DNA of 64,000 bases from positions 3,128,001 to 3,192,000 of the forward strand of contig NZ_CP118605.1 in NCBI RefSeq assembly GCF_029869925.1, given 5' to 3'. Shown piece after piece: positions 17,935 to 26,871 of the stretch (positions are counted from its first letter, which is position 1; the number at the start of each line of letters is the position of its first letter). The notes below the pieces were generated by a model. The model was not told the origin of the DNA. It saw nothing but the letters and a program-made list of their open reading frames with translations, and ran no database searches. The stretch comes from Microbulbifer bruguierae (GTDB lineage Bacteria > Pseudomonadota > Gammaproteobacteria > Pseudomonadales > Cellvibrionaceae). The position numbers and the translations under genes were made by a program.

Positions 17935-18294
17935 AATAGGAAGGTCCGAGTCACTACAGACGATAATGGTGCAAGTTTACCCGAGTCCGCTTACTTGTCA
18001 CGATTGTCATGGTAGGGGGCTACACTCGGAAAGCCGGAGAGTGTTGTCATTCCCCCGTTGAATCGGCTTTCCCGGCTTTCCCGGCTATTTCGGCAGCGGC
18101 ACGCCGGACAAGTTCCTTTTGCCATCGTTTGGTGCGCGCGGCCGGATTTCTGTGCGGGGCTTGGCTGCTGGACTTGGCGCCTCTTGTTGGTTGATGGGGT
18201 TGGTTGATGGGGTTGGCTCCTGGGGCGGCCTGTGGCACGCTCCGTGCATCACCTCGAGATATCCATCACATCCGCAGTACCGGGAAAGATTCAG
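17935..18294. other. Intergenic region between Nudix and phosphopantetheinyl transferase genes
   Basis: These 360 bp between divergent genes show no convincing gene. They contain short direct repeats: TTGGTTGATGGGG twice in tandem (18187-18212), and CGGCTTTCC repeated around 18062-18083. No clear operator was recognised. Confidence 0.5.
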
Positions 18295-19071
18295 ATGCAG
18301 GAAGTAACAGCGAAGATTATGCCCCGGGTTGACAGCCACTTTATCGGCAAGGTCCATTCTGTTGTCGATGAGCGAACCGGGGTGCGCCTGGTCACCTGTG
18401 AGTTCACTCTGGCCAACTATCAGCCGGTCCTCTATTCGGAGCTGGGCATCGTTATGCCGGAGAGCATTGCGCGCGCGGTGCCCAAGCGCCAGGCGGAATT
18501 TCTTGCCGGGCGCTATGCGGCCGCCATGGCTCTACAGCATCTCGCGCCGGTAGTGGACCGGGGGTTGCAGGTCGGGATCGGCGAAAAGCGCAACCCATTG
18601 TGGCCAAACGGCGTGGTGGGCTCCATTTCTCATGTGGGCACCGTTGCGGTGTGCGCCGTCAGCCACGGCACGGACAAGGACTATCTGGGCATCGATGTGG
18701 AAGTGCTGATGTCGGCGCGGGTGTGCCGTGAGATTGCCGCCATCGTCGCCAACCGGCAGGAACGGGAACTGCTGAAAGCCCATGGCCTGAGTGACCGGGT
18801 CGCGCTGACACTGATCTTTTCCGCCAAGGAAAGCCTGTTCAAGGCGCTGTATCCCTCGGTAAAAGATTACTTCGGTTTCGAAGTGGCCGAAGCCTGCGAG
18901 TTGCGCCTTAACGAGCACACCCTGGTGCTGCGTCTGGCCGAGCGCTTCGCCGCCAAACACAATCTGCCACGCGAATACGAATGTCAGTTTACGCTGGGAG
19001 AGCACTGGATTCAGGTGGTCACCTGCGGTGTGTTTCCGGGGCGTATTTCTGGTGCGTATTTCCGGGGGTAG
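18295..19071 (+). CDS. 4'-phosphopantetheinyl transferase, EntD type
   Basis: This enzyme moves the phosphopantetheine arm of CoA to a serine on carrier proteins of peptide or polyketide synthases. From ATG 18295 (GGGAAAG upstream; a GTG at 18232 is possible) the product is 258 residues. Family motifs are present: KRQAEFLAGRYAA, WPNGVVGSISH, the Mg-binding GIDVE, and FSAKESLFKALYP. These place it in the EntD branch rather than AcpS. No synthase gene is in the window, so it probably serves a carrier protein encoded elsewhere. The last residues (SGAYFRG) come from a short duplicated stretch and may be a recent extension. Confidence 0.9.
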   Translation: MQEVTAKIMPRVDSHFIGKVHSVVDERTGVRLVTCEFTLANYQPVLYSELGIVMPESIARAVPKRQAEFLAGRYAAAMALQHLAPVVDRGLQVGIGEKRNPLWPNGVVGSISHVGTVAVCAVSHGTDKDYLGIDVEVLMSARVCREIAAIVANRQERELLKAHGLSDRVALTLIFSAKESLFKALYPSVKDYFGFEVAEACELRLNEHTLVLRLAERFAAKHNLPREYECQFTLGEHWIQVVTCGVFPGRISGAYFRG

Positions 19072-19150
19072 TGCGGATTTCCATTTTTCGCCTGATTGCC
19101 ACAGCGCTCGATTCAGGAGCCCGTGTTTACACCGGAAACCTCGGGTGTGT

Positions 19151-19195
19151 AAAAAAGAGCGCTGCCCGGGTACCGTATCCTTACTGGGCAGCGCT
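19151..19195 (-). terminator. Rho-independent terminator of the alkaline phosphatase gene
   Basis: On the minus strand AGCGCTGCCC (from 19195) pairs with GGGCAGCGCT (to 19158), followed by C and six T (complement of 19151-19156). It lies about 60 bp past the phosphatase stop. Confidence 0.85.
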
Positions 19196-19253
19196 AAATT
19201 CCGATCAAGAGAAAAAAATTCGCCCTATCTGATTGTGGGGGTTGGGGCTGAAT

Positions 19254-20564
19254 TCAGGGCCTGGGCTCGCCTTCCATCAGCTGAAGAATTTTTTTGCTGA
19301 TGTCCGTATTGTCCTGAAACCCGCGGAACAGATCGCTGCCACTGCCGGTGGCAAACACCTGTACATCGACCGCGTCGTGGCCGTGGGTGGTCCAGCCGGT
19401 ATTTGAATAGCGGCTACTGAGTTTGAGGACCATGTCGTAGGTGTTGTCAGGCGTTGTCATGCCCTCTTTCAGCGCCACGAGATCCTGCGCCTGTAGCGGG
19501 TAGCCGAAGTTTTCCCTCCAGCTTTTTTCCACATCGGCGTCTTTGTGCAGATTGCGGCTGAACGCTGCCAGGCTGTGCTGCTGTTGCGCGATGACCTCTG
19601 TGCGCCAGAGGTACTCCTTGTCCGCGGCCAGGCTCAGGCCACCAGTGGAGTGATCGGCGGTGATCACCAGCAGGGTATCCGGATTTTCCTCTACGAACTT
19701 TTCCACGATCTGAATGCTGTGGGCAAAGTCGTCCATCTCGCGCATGGCGCAGGCAATATCGTTGGCGTGGCCGCACCAGTCGATCTGGCTGCCTTCGATC
19801 ATCAGGAAAAATCCGGGTTCAGTGCTGTCTTTTTTCAGCAGTGCCAGTGCTGCGGATGTCATCTGGGAAAGTCGCAGGGGAGTATCGCTGTCGATGGCAC
19901 GGGTGAGACCTTTATCGGCGAAAATGCCGATGGCCGGCATCGACGTGATGTTGTGCAGCTGGCTCAATTCGGTCGCAGTTTGATAACCCAGGTCGCGGAA
20001 TTCCTGCAGGATGTCGCGATCACTGCGCTGAAAATACTGCTGGCCGCCACCGAGCATCAGGTCAACGGTAGGGCGCCCATTGATGCGTATGTCGATAAAG
20101 TCATTGGCAATGGCATCCTTGTTGCGGCGGGATTTGTTGTGGGCGACGAAGCTCGCCGGTGTGGCGTGATTCAGCTCTGAAGTCACCACAAGTGCGGTAT
20201 TTTTTCCGAGTCGCTTGGCGTGTTTCAGCAGGGACTGCAGGGGTTTCTGTTCGGTGTCGACGCCGATGGCACCGTTAAAGGATTTTACCCCGGTGGCCAA
20301 TGCAGTGGCTGAGGCGGCTGAATCGGTGACATAGGTGTCGTCGTCCGGGTAGGTGCTGGCGGTGCCTACCAGCAGGCGGTCAAATACCGTGAGGTCGACA
20401 GCTTCGGTTTCGGGGTTGTCGACGAAATAGCGGTAACCACTGGTGTAGGCGGGGCCCATGCCATCGCCGATCATGAAAATAATATTGCGCGGCTGGACCT
20501 GAGCCTGGGCATGGCTCCCCTGTGCGGCAAGGCACAGCAACAGCAGCAGAGAAAGTTTTTTCAC
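19254..20564 (-). CDS. Alkaline phosphatase, secreted
   Basis: A periplasmic phosphomonoesterase of the PhoA superfamily that releases phosphate from organic phosphates. The GTG at 20564 is preceded by GGAG at a 6-base spacing and starts a clean signal peptide, MKKLSLLLLLCLAAQGSHAQ; a TTG four codons earlier is less likely. Metal and catalytic residues are visible: MIGDGMGPAY (Asp), DSAASATALATG (phosphorylated Ser), ADHSTGGL (Asp-His) and THGHDAVDVQVFATG (His). Length (436) is normal. It lies 67 bp downstream of TonB receptor 2 on the same strand and is probably co-transcribed, suggesting receptor and phosphatase act on a phosphorylated nutrient. Confidence 0.93.
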   Translation of the reverse strand: MKKLSLLLLLCLAAQGSHAQAQVQPRNIIFMIGDGMGPAYTSGYRYFVDNPETEAVDLTVFDRLLVGTASTYPDDDTYVTDSAASATALATGVKSFNGAIGVDTEQKPLQSLLKHAKRLGKNTALVVTSELNHATPASFVAHNKSRRNKDAIANDFIDIRINGRPTVDLMLGGGQQYFQRSDRDILQEFRDLGYQTATELSQLHNITSMPAIGIFADKGLTRAIDSDTPLRLSQMTSAALALLKKDSTEPGFFLMIEGSQIDWCGHANDIACAMREMDDFAHSIQIVEKFVEENPDTLLVITADHSTGGLSLAADKEYLWRTEVIAQQQHSLAAFSRNLHKDADVEKSWRENFGYPLQAQDLVALKEGMTTPDNTYDMVLKLSSRYSNTGWTTHGHDAVDVQVFATGSGSDLFRGFQDNTDISKKILQLMEGEPRP

Positions 20565-20598
20565 GGGGTACTCCAAAAAAACGGTGGCCGGAAGAAAG

Positions 20599-20623
20599 GA
20601 CGGGGCGGGATCGCCACCCCGTC
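20599..20623 (-). other. Short hairpin between TonB receptor 2 and the phosphatase
   Basis: GACGGGG (20599-20605) pairs with CCCCGTC (20617-20623) around an 11-base loop. Lying inside the 67-bp gap of a probable operon without a T-run, it could modulate readthrough or mRNA stability. Confidence 0.4.
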
Positions 20624-20631
20624 CAACCCGG

Positions 20632-23364
20632 TTACAGGTTGTGCTTGTAACGCAGGTAGATGGTGCGACCGACCACGTCGTACCCCAGCCAGTCGGCGTG
20701 GTAGGGGAAGTCGTTGCGGTAGGTGTTGTACCGATGGAACAGCGGCGGCATTTCGTCGGTCAGGTTGTTTACGCCCAGGGTCACGCGACCTTCCCATGGG
20801 AACTCGTAACTGGCGTTGAGGTTGACCGTCTTGTAAGCGTCCAGGGTGTCGTAGGCCTGCTCTTCGGTTCCGTCCGGGTATTCGAAGTAGTCGTAGCCCT
20901 TGGCACTGCCGGTGTAGAAGTAACTCAGATTCACCGCATAGCGGTCTTTGCGCCAGCCGATGCTGCTGTTGGCTTTTACCTTCGGTGTGTAGAACAGCTT
21001 GGTGGCATCTTCCACCTCACCACCGGCATATTCCTGGTAAAGCTTCTCCGCGACGTAGGAAGTCTCTACGGAGAAATCCAGCTCGCCGAAGTCGCCCAGT
21101 TCGAAATTCTTGCTGAACTTGGCATCGACACCGCGGGTGGACTCGAAGGCGGCGTTGATCGGGCCCTTGCGGATACACAGCAGGTTTTCCACTCCGTCAT
21201 CGACAATGTTGATGAAACCGAGTCCGCTGAACTGGTTACAGCTGGTGAAGCTGCCGGTCATGTTGTAGTTCTGGTCCTCGATGATCTCGCGGTTGCTGAC
21301 GCTGCGCACCGCACCGCGCAATTCGATTTCCCACACGTCCAGGGTCATCTCGATATCGTCGGTGGGGGTCCATACCAGGCCGAAGTTCCAGTAATCCCCT
21401 TTTTCCTCTTCCAGATCCATATTGCCCGCGGAGTAGGAGTCGTAGGCATCCTCGATCACTTCACCGCTGGGCAGTACCAGATTTTCGGAGCCGAAACCCA
21501 GGGTGTCGCCGGCGTACAGGCGGTGCATGTCCGGAGCGCGGAAGCTTTTGCCCCAGCTGCCGCGGATCAGCATGTCCTCGTAGGGGTGATACAGCAGGCC
21601 GACCTGCGGGGTGAAGGCACCGCCCACACTGGAGTCGTCGTTGTAGTGGTCGTAACGCGCTGCGGTGGACAGTTCCAGTGACTGGCCGCTGGCGGTATTG
21701 AGCAGGGGAATGGCCAGCTCCATCGCCAGTGCGCTGCGGGTGCGGTCGCCGCCGCCGTTGGTGCCGCCCTGGCCGAGCAGACCACCGCTCACCGTGTCTT
21801 CGTCCTGCTTGTCCTCGTAGCTTTCACTGGCCCATTCAAGAGAAGTGGCAAACGCGATGGGCCCGGCATAGCCTTCCATCAGGTCGCCTGACAGGGTGGC
21901 CTGGAACTGGTTGATGGTCGCCTCGGAGTCGGTGACGGACACATCCATGATGCGCGCGGCCTGCTCGTCGGTCAGTTTGTCCAGTGGATACCACTTGTCG
22001 GACGTGTCGTTGGGATCGAAGGTGATCATCTCCAGCACCGCCGCGCCGTTGACCATGTGGATCTTTTCACGGTCGTACAGGTTGAGGCCGGAGGACCAGG
22101 ACACGTCCAGGTCATAATCATTGAACAGAGTGCCGGATGCGCCGGCGGTGAGGGCGTATTTCTTTACCGTGGAGTAGTACATACGTTCACCGGGGAAGTC
22201 GACGAAGCGACGGCGCACCTGGAAGCGGTGGTAGTCGTCCATGCCCTCGGTGGTATAGGCGAGGCGGCCACTGTCGGCATCCATGTAGATGTCTTCGGCG
22301 ATGCTCTTGTCGGTCTTGAAACGGTCGGAGGTCTTGTAGGAACTCTGCAGGGTGCCGAACAGGTTCCAGTCTTCGTTGAGTTCGTACTCGGTGTTCACCA
22401 CCAGATTGAAACGCTCGTCCGCGGGCATCACACCCTCGGTGGCGTCGCTGTCGTAATAGCAGCGGTAGGACTGCTCCGGCAGGTACACCGCGCGCTCCCC
22501 CAGTACCTGGTTGCAGGATTCTTCGCTGGCGTAGACCCGTGATTCCGGGTTGTACACGCGGTCGTAGTCGCGCAGGTAGAGCGCGGAACTGGATGGGGTG
22601 TCGGTGTGGTCGGGACCGTTGCCCCACATCAATTCACCATCTTCATTGGTGTAGTAGCGCGGGGAATAGAGGAAGTCGCGATCCTTGTTCAGCAGGGCTT
22701 CGGTCTTTTTGTACTCCAGCATCACCATGGTGCTGGATTTTTCCGTGGCAAAGCCCTTGGTGAAGGCGAAGTCGGTCTGCTCCAGGCCACCCTGCTGCGG
22801 CGCGGTATAGCGGGCGTCTATCTCGGTGCCTTCATAGCCCTTCTTCAGAATGATGTTCACCACCCCGCCGATGGCATCCGAGCCGTAAATCGCGGAGGCG
22901 CCGCCGGTAAGAATCTCGATGCGCTCAACCGCGCTGGCGGGGATGTCGGACACATCGGTGAAGTTGGTGGAGCCGCCGTAGGCGGTGGGGAAGGAGGCCT
23001 GGCGGCGGCCATTGATCAGTACCAGCGTGCGGTTCACACCCATACCGCGCAGGTTCACCGAGCTGGCGCTCTCTACATAGGAACCGTCGCTGGTGAAGTT
23101 GACTCCCGAGTTGGCGGTGGAGGTCTGCAGTACCTCGGTGATGGTGGTGAGGCCGCTCGCCTCGATATCCACGGCGGAGATCACCTGTACTGGTGCCACC
23201 CCCTCCAGGTCGATGCGTTTGATACGTGAGCCGGTGACCTCGATGCGCTCAATCTGTTCGTCTGCGGCGTTGTCCACCGCTTGTGCCGTGACCGCGCCGG
23301 GCAGTGCGCTCAGCACACCGGTGGCGGCGAGGCCGATGGTTAGTGCGAGTTTGTTCGCTTTCAA
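20632..23364 (-). CDS. TonB-dependent outer-membrane receptor 2
   Basis: I place the start at TTG 23364, preceded by GGAGGG at a 7-base spacing, giving a signal peptide (ANKLALTIGLAATGVLSALP then GAVTAQA) and a 910-residue precursor; the open frame upstream looks non-coding. Plug-domain motifs follow: RIEVTGSRIKR, VQVISAVDIEASGL, VNLRGMGVNRTLVLINGRRQ, AVERIEILTGGASAIYGSDA and IGGVVNIILKK. The rest is a beta-barrel ending YLRYKHNL. The TGSRIKR and INGRR style is typical of receptors for larger organic nutrients in marine gammaproteobacteria; the ligand is unknown. It is divergent from a membrane-bound regulator and followed by an alkaline phosphatase. Confidence 0.93.
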   Translation of the reverse strand: MKANKLALTIGLAATGVLSALPGAVTAQAVDNAADEQIERIEVTGSRIKRIDLEGVAPVQVISAVDIEASGLTTITEVLQTSTANSGVNFTSDGSYVESASSVNLRGMGVNRTLVLINGRRQASFPTAYGGSTNFTDVSDIPASAVERIEILTGGASAIYGSDAIGGVVNIILKKGYEGTEIDARYTAPQQGGLEQTDFAFTKGFATEKSSTMVMLEYKKTEALLNKDRDFLYSPRYYTNEDGELMWGNGPDHTDTPSSSALYLRDYDRVYNPESRVYASEESCNQVLGERAVYLPEQSYRCYYDSDATEGVMPADERFNLVVNTEYELNEDWNLFGTLQSSYKTSDRFKTDKSIAEDIYMDADSGRLAYTTEGMDDYHRFQVRRRFVDFPGERMYYSTVKKYALTAGASGTLFNDYDLDVSWSSGLNLYDREKIHMVNGAAVLEMITFDPNDTSDKWYPLDKLTDEQAARIMDVSVTDSEATINQFQATLSGDLMEGYAGPIAFATSLEWASESYEDKQDEDTVSGGLLGQGGTNGGGDRTRSALAMELAIPLLNTASGQSLELSTAARYDHYNDDSSVGGAFTPQVGLLYHPYEDMLIRGSWGKSFRAPDMHRLYAGDTLGFGSENLVLPSGEVIEDAYDSYSAGNMDLEEEKGDYWNFGLVWTPTDDIEMTLDVWEIELRGAVRSVSNREIIEDQNYNMTGSFTSCNQFSGLGFINIVDDGVENLLCIRKGPINAAFESTRGVDAKFSKNFELGDFGELDFSVETSYVAEKLYQEYAGGEVEDATKLFYTPKVKANSSIGWRKDRYAVNLSYFYTGSAKGYDYFEYPDGTEEQAYDTLDAYKTVNLNASYEFPWEGRVTLGVNNLTDEMPPLFHRYNTYRNDFPYHADWLGYDVVGRTIYLRYKHNL

Positions 23365-23693
23365 AGTGCGTCCCTCCGAAGCTTGTTGTGTGTTTATTAT
23401 TTGTCCGCTAACGAACCGGTTCGGGGTGGTCAGAATTCGTTGGTCCCCGGGGCCGCCAGCGCAGACCATTCTTTTTAGGGGAAGGGGGATGGCAGGGACA
23501 GAGCAGCGGAGTCTGAAAGTGTCTGTCGAAAGTCTTTTAATATCTTTTATATGAAAATCAGTAGGTTACATGGTTCTGGAGACCGGATTCCGGTTTTCCG
23601 GTGAAGCACCTCGGGTATAATTCCTGACCAGCTAACAGAGACCAGGTGGGGGATCATGGGGGAACATCAGGCGGCTCTGGGGAGACGTGGGCA
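23365..23693. promoter_or_regulatory. Divergent control region of TonB receptor 2 and the CadC-like gene
   Basis: These 329 bp separate the two divergent genes. An A+T-rich stretch around 23535-23572 (TCTTTTATATGAAAATC) is the likely promoter zone. No perfect dyad was recognised. A 13-codon reading frame at 23656-23697 overlaps the regulator start and is listed separately. Confidence 0.5.
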
Positions 23694-23697
23694 GTGA
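23656..23697 (+). CDS. Possible 13-residue leader peptide overlapping the CadC-like gene
   Basis: ATG 23656, preceded by GGTGGGGGA, opens MGEHQAALGRRGQ and stops at TGA 23695-23697, which overlaps the GTG start (23694) of the regulator as GTGA. This arrangement is typical of translational coupling. The frame is short and could be chance. Confidence 0.3.
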   Translation: MGEHQAALGRRGQ

Positions 23698-25844
23698 GCA
23701 ATGTGTCGGAATATGAACTCGGTGGTGTCCGGGTAAATCTCGAGGCGCAGAGTGTCTGTCATGGTGAGCAACGCCTGGAGCTTTCGCAGAAAAAGTATTT
23801 CGACGTACTCCAGTGCCTGATCGAGCAGTACCCCAACTGGGTTACCCGCGAGCAACTGATCGAGCTGGTCTGGGCCGGCAATCACTATGTAGGCGACAAG
23901 GCGATCAACAATGCCATCTGGCATATTCGCAAGTCCCTGGCCGAGATAGATCCGGACGTTCAGTACATCGTCACCAAACGTGGTCACGGCTACCGTCTGG
24001 CGGTTGAGCCCGTATTACGCGAGGCCGCGAGCCCCGAACCCAACGCGGTTCGCAGCTTTCCCGCGAACGGTTGGGGACTGGGCGCTGGACTGTTACTCCT
24101 CACGGCGGTCCTAAGCTGGCTGCTTGTGTGGCGCGGGGGGGCGGATTCCTCCGAGATCCAGCTGACGCCCGCGGAACGCTTGACCAACTATCCTGGCAGC
24201 GAGTTTGCCCCCGCAGTGGATCCCAGCGGGCAGTGGCTGGCATTCGCCTGGGCGCGTCCGAACCAGGTTAGCGATCTGTATATTCGCGCTCTCGCCGGCG
24301 ATGGGGAGCCCAGGCAGCTCACCTTCAGTGAGCAGAGCGAGCACGGCCCGGAGTGGGCCGCGGATGGCAAGGGGATCTACTATGTTGAACGGGGCGGTGT
24401 TGAACAGGACACAGTACAGTCCACCTGTCGCGTCAAATACCTGGAGCTGGCGACACTCGCGCGCAACACCATCAGCGACTGTATCGTCGATCTGAATACC
24501 CACCTCGCCGTGCATCCCTCGGGTTCCACCCTGGCGGTAAACCGCAGCGAGCCGGGAATCTTCAATAGCGGTATCTACCTCATCGACCTCAAGGATCCTT
24601 CCTTTCCCGCGCGCCGGGTGTCCTGCGGCGACGAGTGCAAATACGAAGACCGGGATATGGCCTTCTCCAGCGACGGCACCCGACTGGCATTTACCCGCAG
24701 ATCGGACCTGCTATCGGAAAACATCTACCTGCGCGATCTGCGTTCCGGCGAAGAGCGCCAGCTGACTCGCGACGAGAGCGACATCAAGAGCTTAAGCTGG
24801 GATAACAGCGACCGGCGCATCGTCTATACCAGCAAAGTCGCCGGCAAACGCCGCACGCGCGTGGTGGATCTGGAAAGCGGTGAAATTGGCGATCTCGAGC
24901 TGCAGGGCGCCAGCAGTCTGAGCCGGGTGCCCGGCAGCAACCGTTTTGTATACAGCGCGGGTAATACCGGAAAATTCATCAGTTACCTGGACCTGGGTGG
25001 CGATCTGAAGGCAGCGATGCCACTGCTGCATGCCAACTTCAACCAGCGCAGCGCGCACTATTCACCGGTACATCGCAAGCTGGTGTACTGCGCCAATGAA
25101 TCCGGGGCGATGGAGCTCTGGGTGAGCAATCTGGACGGCAGTGAGCGCGAGCAACTGACCAGCCTCGGTGGCGAAGTCGTAACCCCGCGCTGGTCCAACC
25201 GTGGCGACCGTATCGTTTTTGTCGCCTCCGACAGAGCCGAAGACGGCAACCAGCTGCTGGTCATCGACTTCGCCACCCGTGCGATCAGCAAGGTTGAACC
25301 GGAGCATCACAATTACAGCCATCCCACCTGGTCGCCGGATGATCGCTACCTGTTCGCCTCGGTTTCCGATGGTGGTGAATACTTTGCACATCGCTTCGAT
25401 CTGGCGGCCGGTGTGGACGAGACACTGGGCGATATGCCGGTGATGAAACTGCTGTCCGTGGGCGATGGCCAGGTACTGTTCACGTCCGGGCCCGAAGGCG
25501 GCTTGTGGAGTGCGGAACTCGATCCAGCGGGACTTGCGTGGAAAAACCTGCGGCAGATATTGTCGCCCGAGGTCTTCGCCTCCCTGTTCAACTGGGATGT
25601 TTACGGGGAGCGGGTTTTTTTCCAGCGCAACTTCCGGCGCAACTCCCAGCGCAACACCGGCGGACAGAGCCAGGTGATGGCCTTTGATCTTTCCAGCGGG
25701 GATACCACTGCCCTGGCGCTGGTACCGCGTGGCTCGCTGGATCGCCTGAGTGACTTCAGTTATGTGCCCGAGCGGGACTGGCTGCTGTTCACCCAGCGTG
25801 AATCCTATCAATCCGATATCTACCAGTTTGAACTGCGGGACTGA
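23694..25844 (+). CDS. CadC-like membrane-bound transcriptional regulator with periplasmic propeller domain
   Basis: A 716-residue one-component sensor. The cytoplasmic N-terminus is an OmpR/PhoB-type winged helix (YELGGVRVNLEAQSV, WVTREQLIELVW, NNAIWHIRKSL, YIVTKRGHGYRL). One transmembrane helix follows (about 126-146, LGAGLLLLTAVLSWLLVW). The remaining 560 residues are TolB/WD40-like repeats such as SDGTRLAFTRRSD, SNRGDRIVFVASD and SPDDRYLFASVSD, forming a propeller facing the periplasm. CadC-type proteins bind DNA from the membrane and sense an external signal. I chose GTG 23694 because the domain starts there; a GTG at 23646 would add an unlikely Gly-rich lead. Divergence from TonB receptor 2 suggests it controls that receptor and the phosphatase. 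Confidence 0.88.
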   Translation: MSNVSEYELGGVRVNLEAQSVCHGEQRLELSQKKYFDVLQCLIEQYPNWVTREQLIELVWAGNHYVGDKAINNAIWHIRKSLAEIDPDVQYIVTKRGHGYRLAVEPVLREAASPEPNAVRSFPANGWGLGAGLLLLTAVLSWLLVWRGGADSSEIQLTPAERLTNYPGSEFAPAVDPSGQWLAFAWARPNQVSDLYIRALAGDGEPRQLTFSEQSEHGPEWAADGKGIYYVERGGVEQDTVQSTCRVKYLELATLARNTISDCIVDLNTHLAVHPSGSTLAVNRSEPGIFNSGIYLIDLKDPSFPARRVSCGDECKYEDRDMAFSSDGTRLAFTRRSDLLSENIYLRDLRSGEERQLTRDESDIKSLSWDNSDRRIVYTSKVAGKRRTRVVDLESGEIGDLELQGASSLSRVPGSNRFVYSAGNTGKFISYLDLGGDLKAAMPLLHANFNQRSAHYSPVHRKLVYCANESGAMELWVSNLDGSEREQLTSLGGEVVTPRWSNRGDRIVFVASDRAEDGNQLLVIDFATRAISKVEPEHHNYSHPTWSPDDRYLFASVSDGGEYFAHRFDLAAGVDETLGDMPVMKLLSVGDGQVLFTSGPEGGLWSAELDPAGLAWKNLRQILSPEVFASLFNWDVYGERVFFQRNFRRNSQRNTGGQSQVMAFDLSSGDTTALALVPRGSLDRLSDFSYVPERDWLLFTQRESYQSDIYQFELRD

Positions 25845-25876
25845 ACGCACGCGGGACTGAACACGCGGGATGGAAC
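25835..25876 (+). repeat. Three imperfect direct repeats across a stop codon
   Basis: GCGGGACTGAAC occurs at 25835-25846 and 25851-25862, and GCGGGATGGAAC at 25865-25876. The first copy contains the stop codon of the CadC-like gene. This looks like local slippage duplication. Confidence 0.6.
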
Positions 25877-25953
25877 ACAAGAGTTTCGCGAGCACAGCAG
25901 ACCCCGAGCAGAATCCTCGGTTAGACTCAAGCGCTTTATGTGGAGGCCTGGCT

Positions 25954-26763
25954 ATGTCGGAATCGAATCCAAAACCGCAGATCCTGTTTGCTTCCCACGG
26001 TGGTGGACCGCTGCCATTGCTGGGGGATCCCGGCCACGGGGAAATGGTGACCTGTCTACAGAGTATTGCCGGCAAGCTGCGTCGCCCGTCAGCGATTCTG
26101 GTGGTGAGCGCGCACTGGGAAGAGCGCGTGCCGACCATCACTTCCGGCGTTAATCCCGCGCTGATCTACGACTACTATGGCTTTCCGCAGGAGTCCTACA
26201 GCATCCAGTACCCATGTCCCGGTGAGCCGGAACTGGCGCAGGAGGTACACAAGGCGCTGGAGCACGCGGGTATCACTTCTGTGCTGGATAGCGACCGCGG
26301 TTTTGATCACGGTCTGTTCGTACCGCTGAAACTCCTGTTTCCACAAGCGGATATTCCGTGTATCCAACTCTCCCTGAACAGTAACCTGGATGCCGCGCAA
26401 CACCTGGCCATGGGTGCGGCACTGCAAGGGCTCGCGGGGGGAAACCTGCTGGTGATCGGTTCCGGCTTCTCGTTCCACAACATGCGCGCATTTTTTTCCG
26501 CGGAAACGGCGGAAACCCTGCAGCTTAACGAATCGTTTGAGCAGTGGTTGCACGAGACCTGTACCAGCGCAGATATGAGTGAGCCTGAGCGGACACAGCG
26601 ATTTATCCACTGGGACAAGGCCCCGGGTGCGCGTTTTTGCCACCCCCGCGAAGAGCATCTGCTGCCGTTGCACGTGTGTTATGGTCTGGCGAACCGTCAC
26701 TGTAGCGAAGCATTCGAGTTAAAAATTCTCAACAAGCGCGCGAGCATGTATCTCTGGCAGTAG
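25954..26763 (+). CDS. Extradiol ring-cleavage dioxygenase of the DODA/LigB type
   Basis: From ATG 25954 (TGGAGG upstream) the product is 269 residues and matches the single-domain class III dioxygenases similar to 4,5-DOPA dioxygenase (YgiD). Metal-ligand segments are visible: FASHGGGPLPLL near the N-terminus, VVSAHWEERVPT near residue 52, and DHGLFVPLKLLFP near 112. The C-terminal REEHLLPLHVCYGLA is typical of the family. Such enzymes cleave catechol-type rings using Fe or Zn. The native substrate is unknown, and no other aromatic-degradation gene is nearby. It runs on the same strand as the CadC-like gene but is probably independent. Confidence 0.87.
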   Translation: MSESNPKPQILFASHGGGPLPLLGDPGHGEMVTCLQSIAGKLRRPSAILVVSAHWEERVPTITSGVNPALIYDYYGFPQESYSIQYPCPGEPELAQEVHKALEHAGITSVLDSDRGFDHGLFVPLKLLFPQADIPCIQLSLNSNLDAAQHLAMGAALQGLAGGNLLVIGSGFSFHNMRAFFSAETAETLQLNESFEQWLHETCTSADMSEPERTQRFIHWDKAPGARFCHPREEHLLPLHVCYGLANRHCSEAFELKILNKRASMYLWQ

Positions 26764-26871
26764 CAATCCCGCTGCAAATTGCCAGTGTGCTCGGTACCGC
26801 GTATACCATTCCTGTGTATACGTGCCCTGCCGTCATCTGCCGTTAGCCCCTGTCGCCAATCCGGAATCACA

